NCBI GenBank assembly: GCA_021849045.1
Contig: JAJZTK010000014.1
Span: 1-43,092, forward strand
Source: Deltaproteobacteria bacterium
GTDB lineage: Bacteria > Desulfobacterota > Desulfuromonadia > Geobacterales > DSM-12255
Direction of reading: 5' to 3'
DNA length: 43,092 nt
Part shown: positions 41,719 through 43,092 of the stretch, one piece after another
Position numbering within the stretch: position 1 is the first letter of the stretch
How the letters are laid out: every line of letters starts with the position of its first letter
The notes under the pieces: generated by a model
What the model was told of the DNA's origin: nothing
Databases searched by the model: none
What the model saw: only the letters and a program-made list of their open reading frames with translations
Program-made: the position numbers and the translations under genes

Positions 41719-43092
<1,374 letters not shown>

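Overview
The window reads as chromosomal DNA from a GC-rich, Gram-negative anaerobe of the Geobacter type (Desulfuromonadia). This is inferred from gene content and style: carboxyspermidine-type polyamine genes, a long glycan locus with a CDP-sugar operon, HD-GYP signalling, PhoBR and GC-rich third codon positions. No rRNA or tRNA gene, CRISPR array or complete insertion sequence was seen.

Layout. 1-9240 holds housekeeping genes: a lytic transglycosylase cut by the left edge, pgi, a Spy/CpxP-like periplasmic protein, a convergent polyamine set (carboxyspermidine dehydrogenase, nspC, speA; minus strand) and proC. 9271-32731 is one 23-kb minus-strand glycan locus. Transcription runs from high to low coordinates: a TPR/GT-C membrane protein, a DPM1-like GT2, a DUF2304 protein, a GtrB-like GT2, a GT4, a winged-helix regulator, rfbF, rfbG, a sugar C-methyltransferase, an rfbC-like epimerase, an rfbD-like reductase, a second methyltransferase, a Wzx flippase, a run of GT2 enzymes with gmd, a GT4 and a YfhO-type membrane protein. 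32963-43092 holds a small membrane protein, a GAF/HD-GYP phosphodiesterase, fabI, hflX, phoB-phoR, an unrecognised membrane-anchored protein and ahcY, cut by the right edge.

How the genes fit together. The core rfbF-rfbG-methyltransferase-rfbC-rfbD genes overlap by about 4 nt each and predict a CDP-activated, C-methyl-branched 6-deoxyhexose. The regulator directly upstream has two matching 15-bp inverted repeats (GTTCA-N5-TGAAC) at its promoter/start. The middle of the locus (about 14-22.4 kb) is partly AT-rich, contains three paralogous GT2 genes and has two glycosyltransferase remnants, so it looks like a recombining O-antigen or exopolysaccharide specificity region. No polymerase, ligase or priming transferase was recognised.

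The least ordinary signals are non-coding. (i) Short tandem arrays of degenerate 7-bp units lie at gene boundaries of the glycan locus (9242-9311, 26090-26124, 29724-29751, 30834-30861). (ii) A dispersed palindrome family with GTAGGGG/CCCCTAC ends supplies the stop codons of nspC and the HD-GYP gene and abuts the pgi ribosome binding site. (iii) A second dispersed repeat is present in inverted copies at 6906-6994 and 37545-37654. In addition, hflX appears to begin at an AUA codon, and the rfbD-like reductase has Arg in place of the catalytic Lys. No gene-free stretch exceeds 300 bases.
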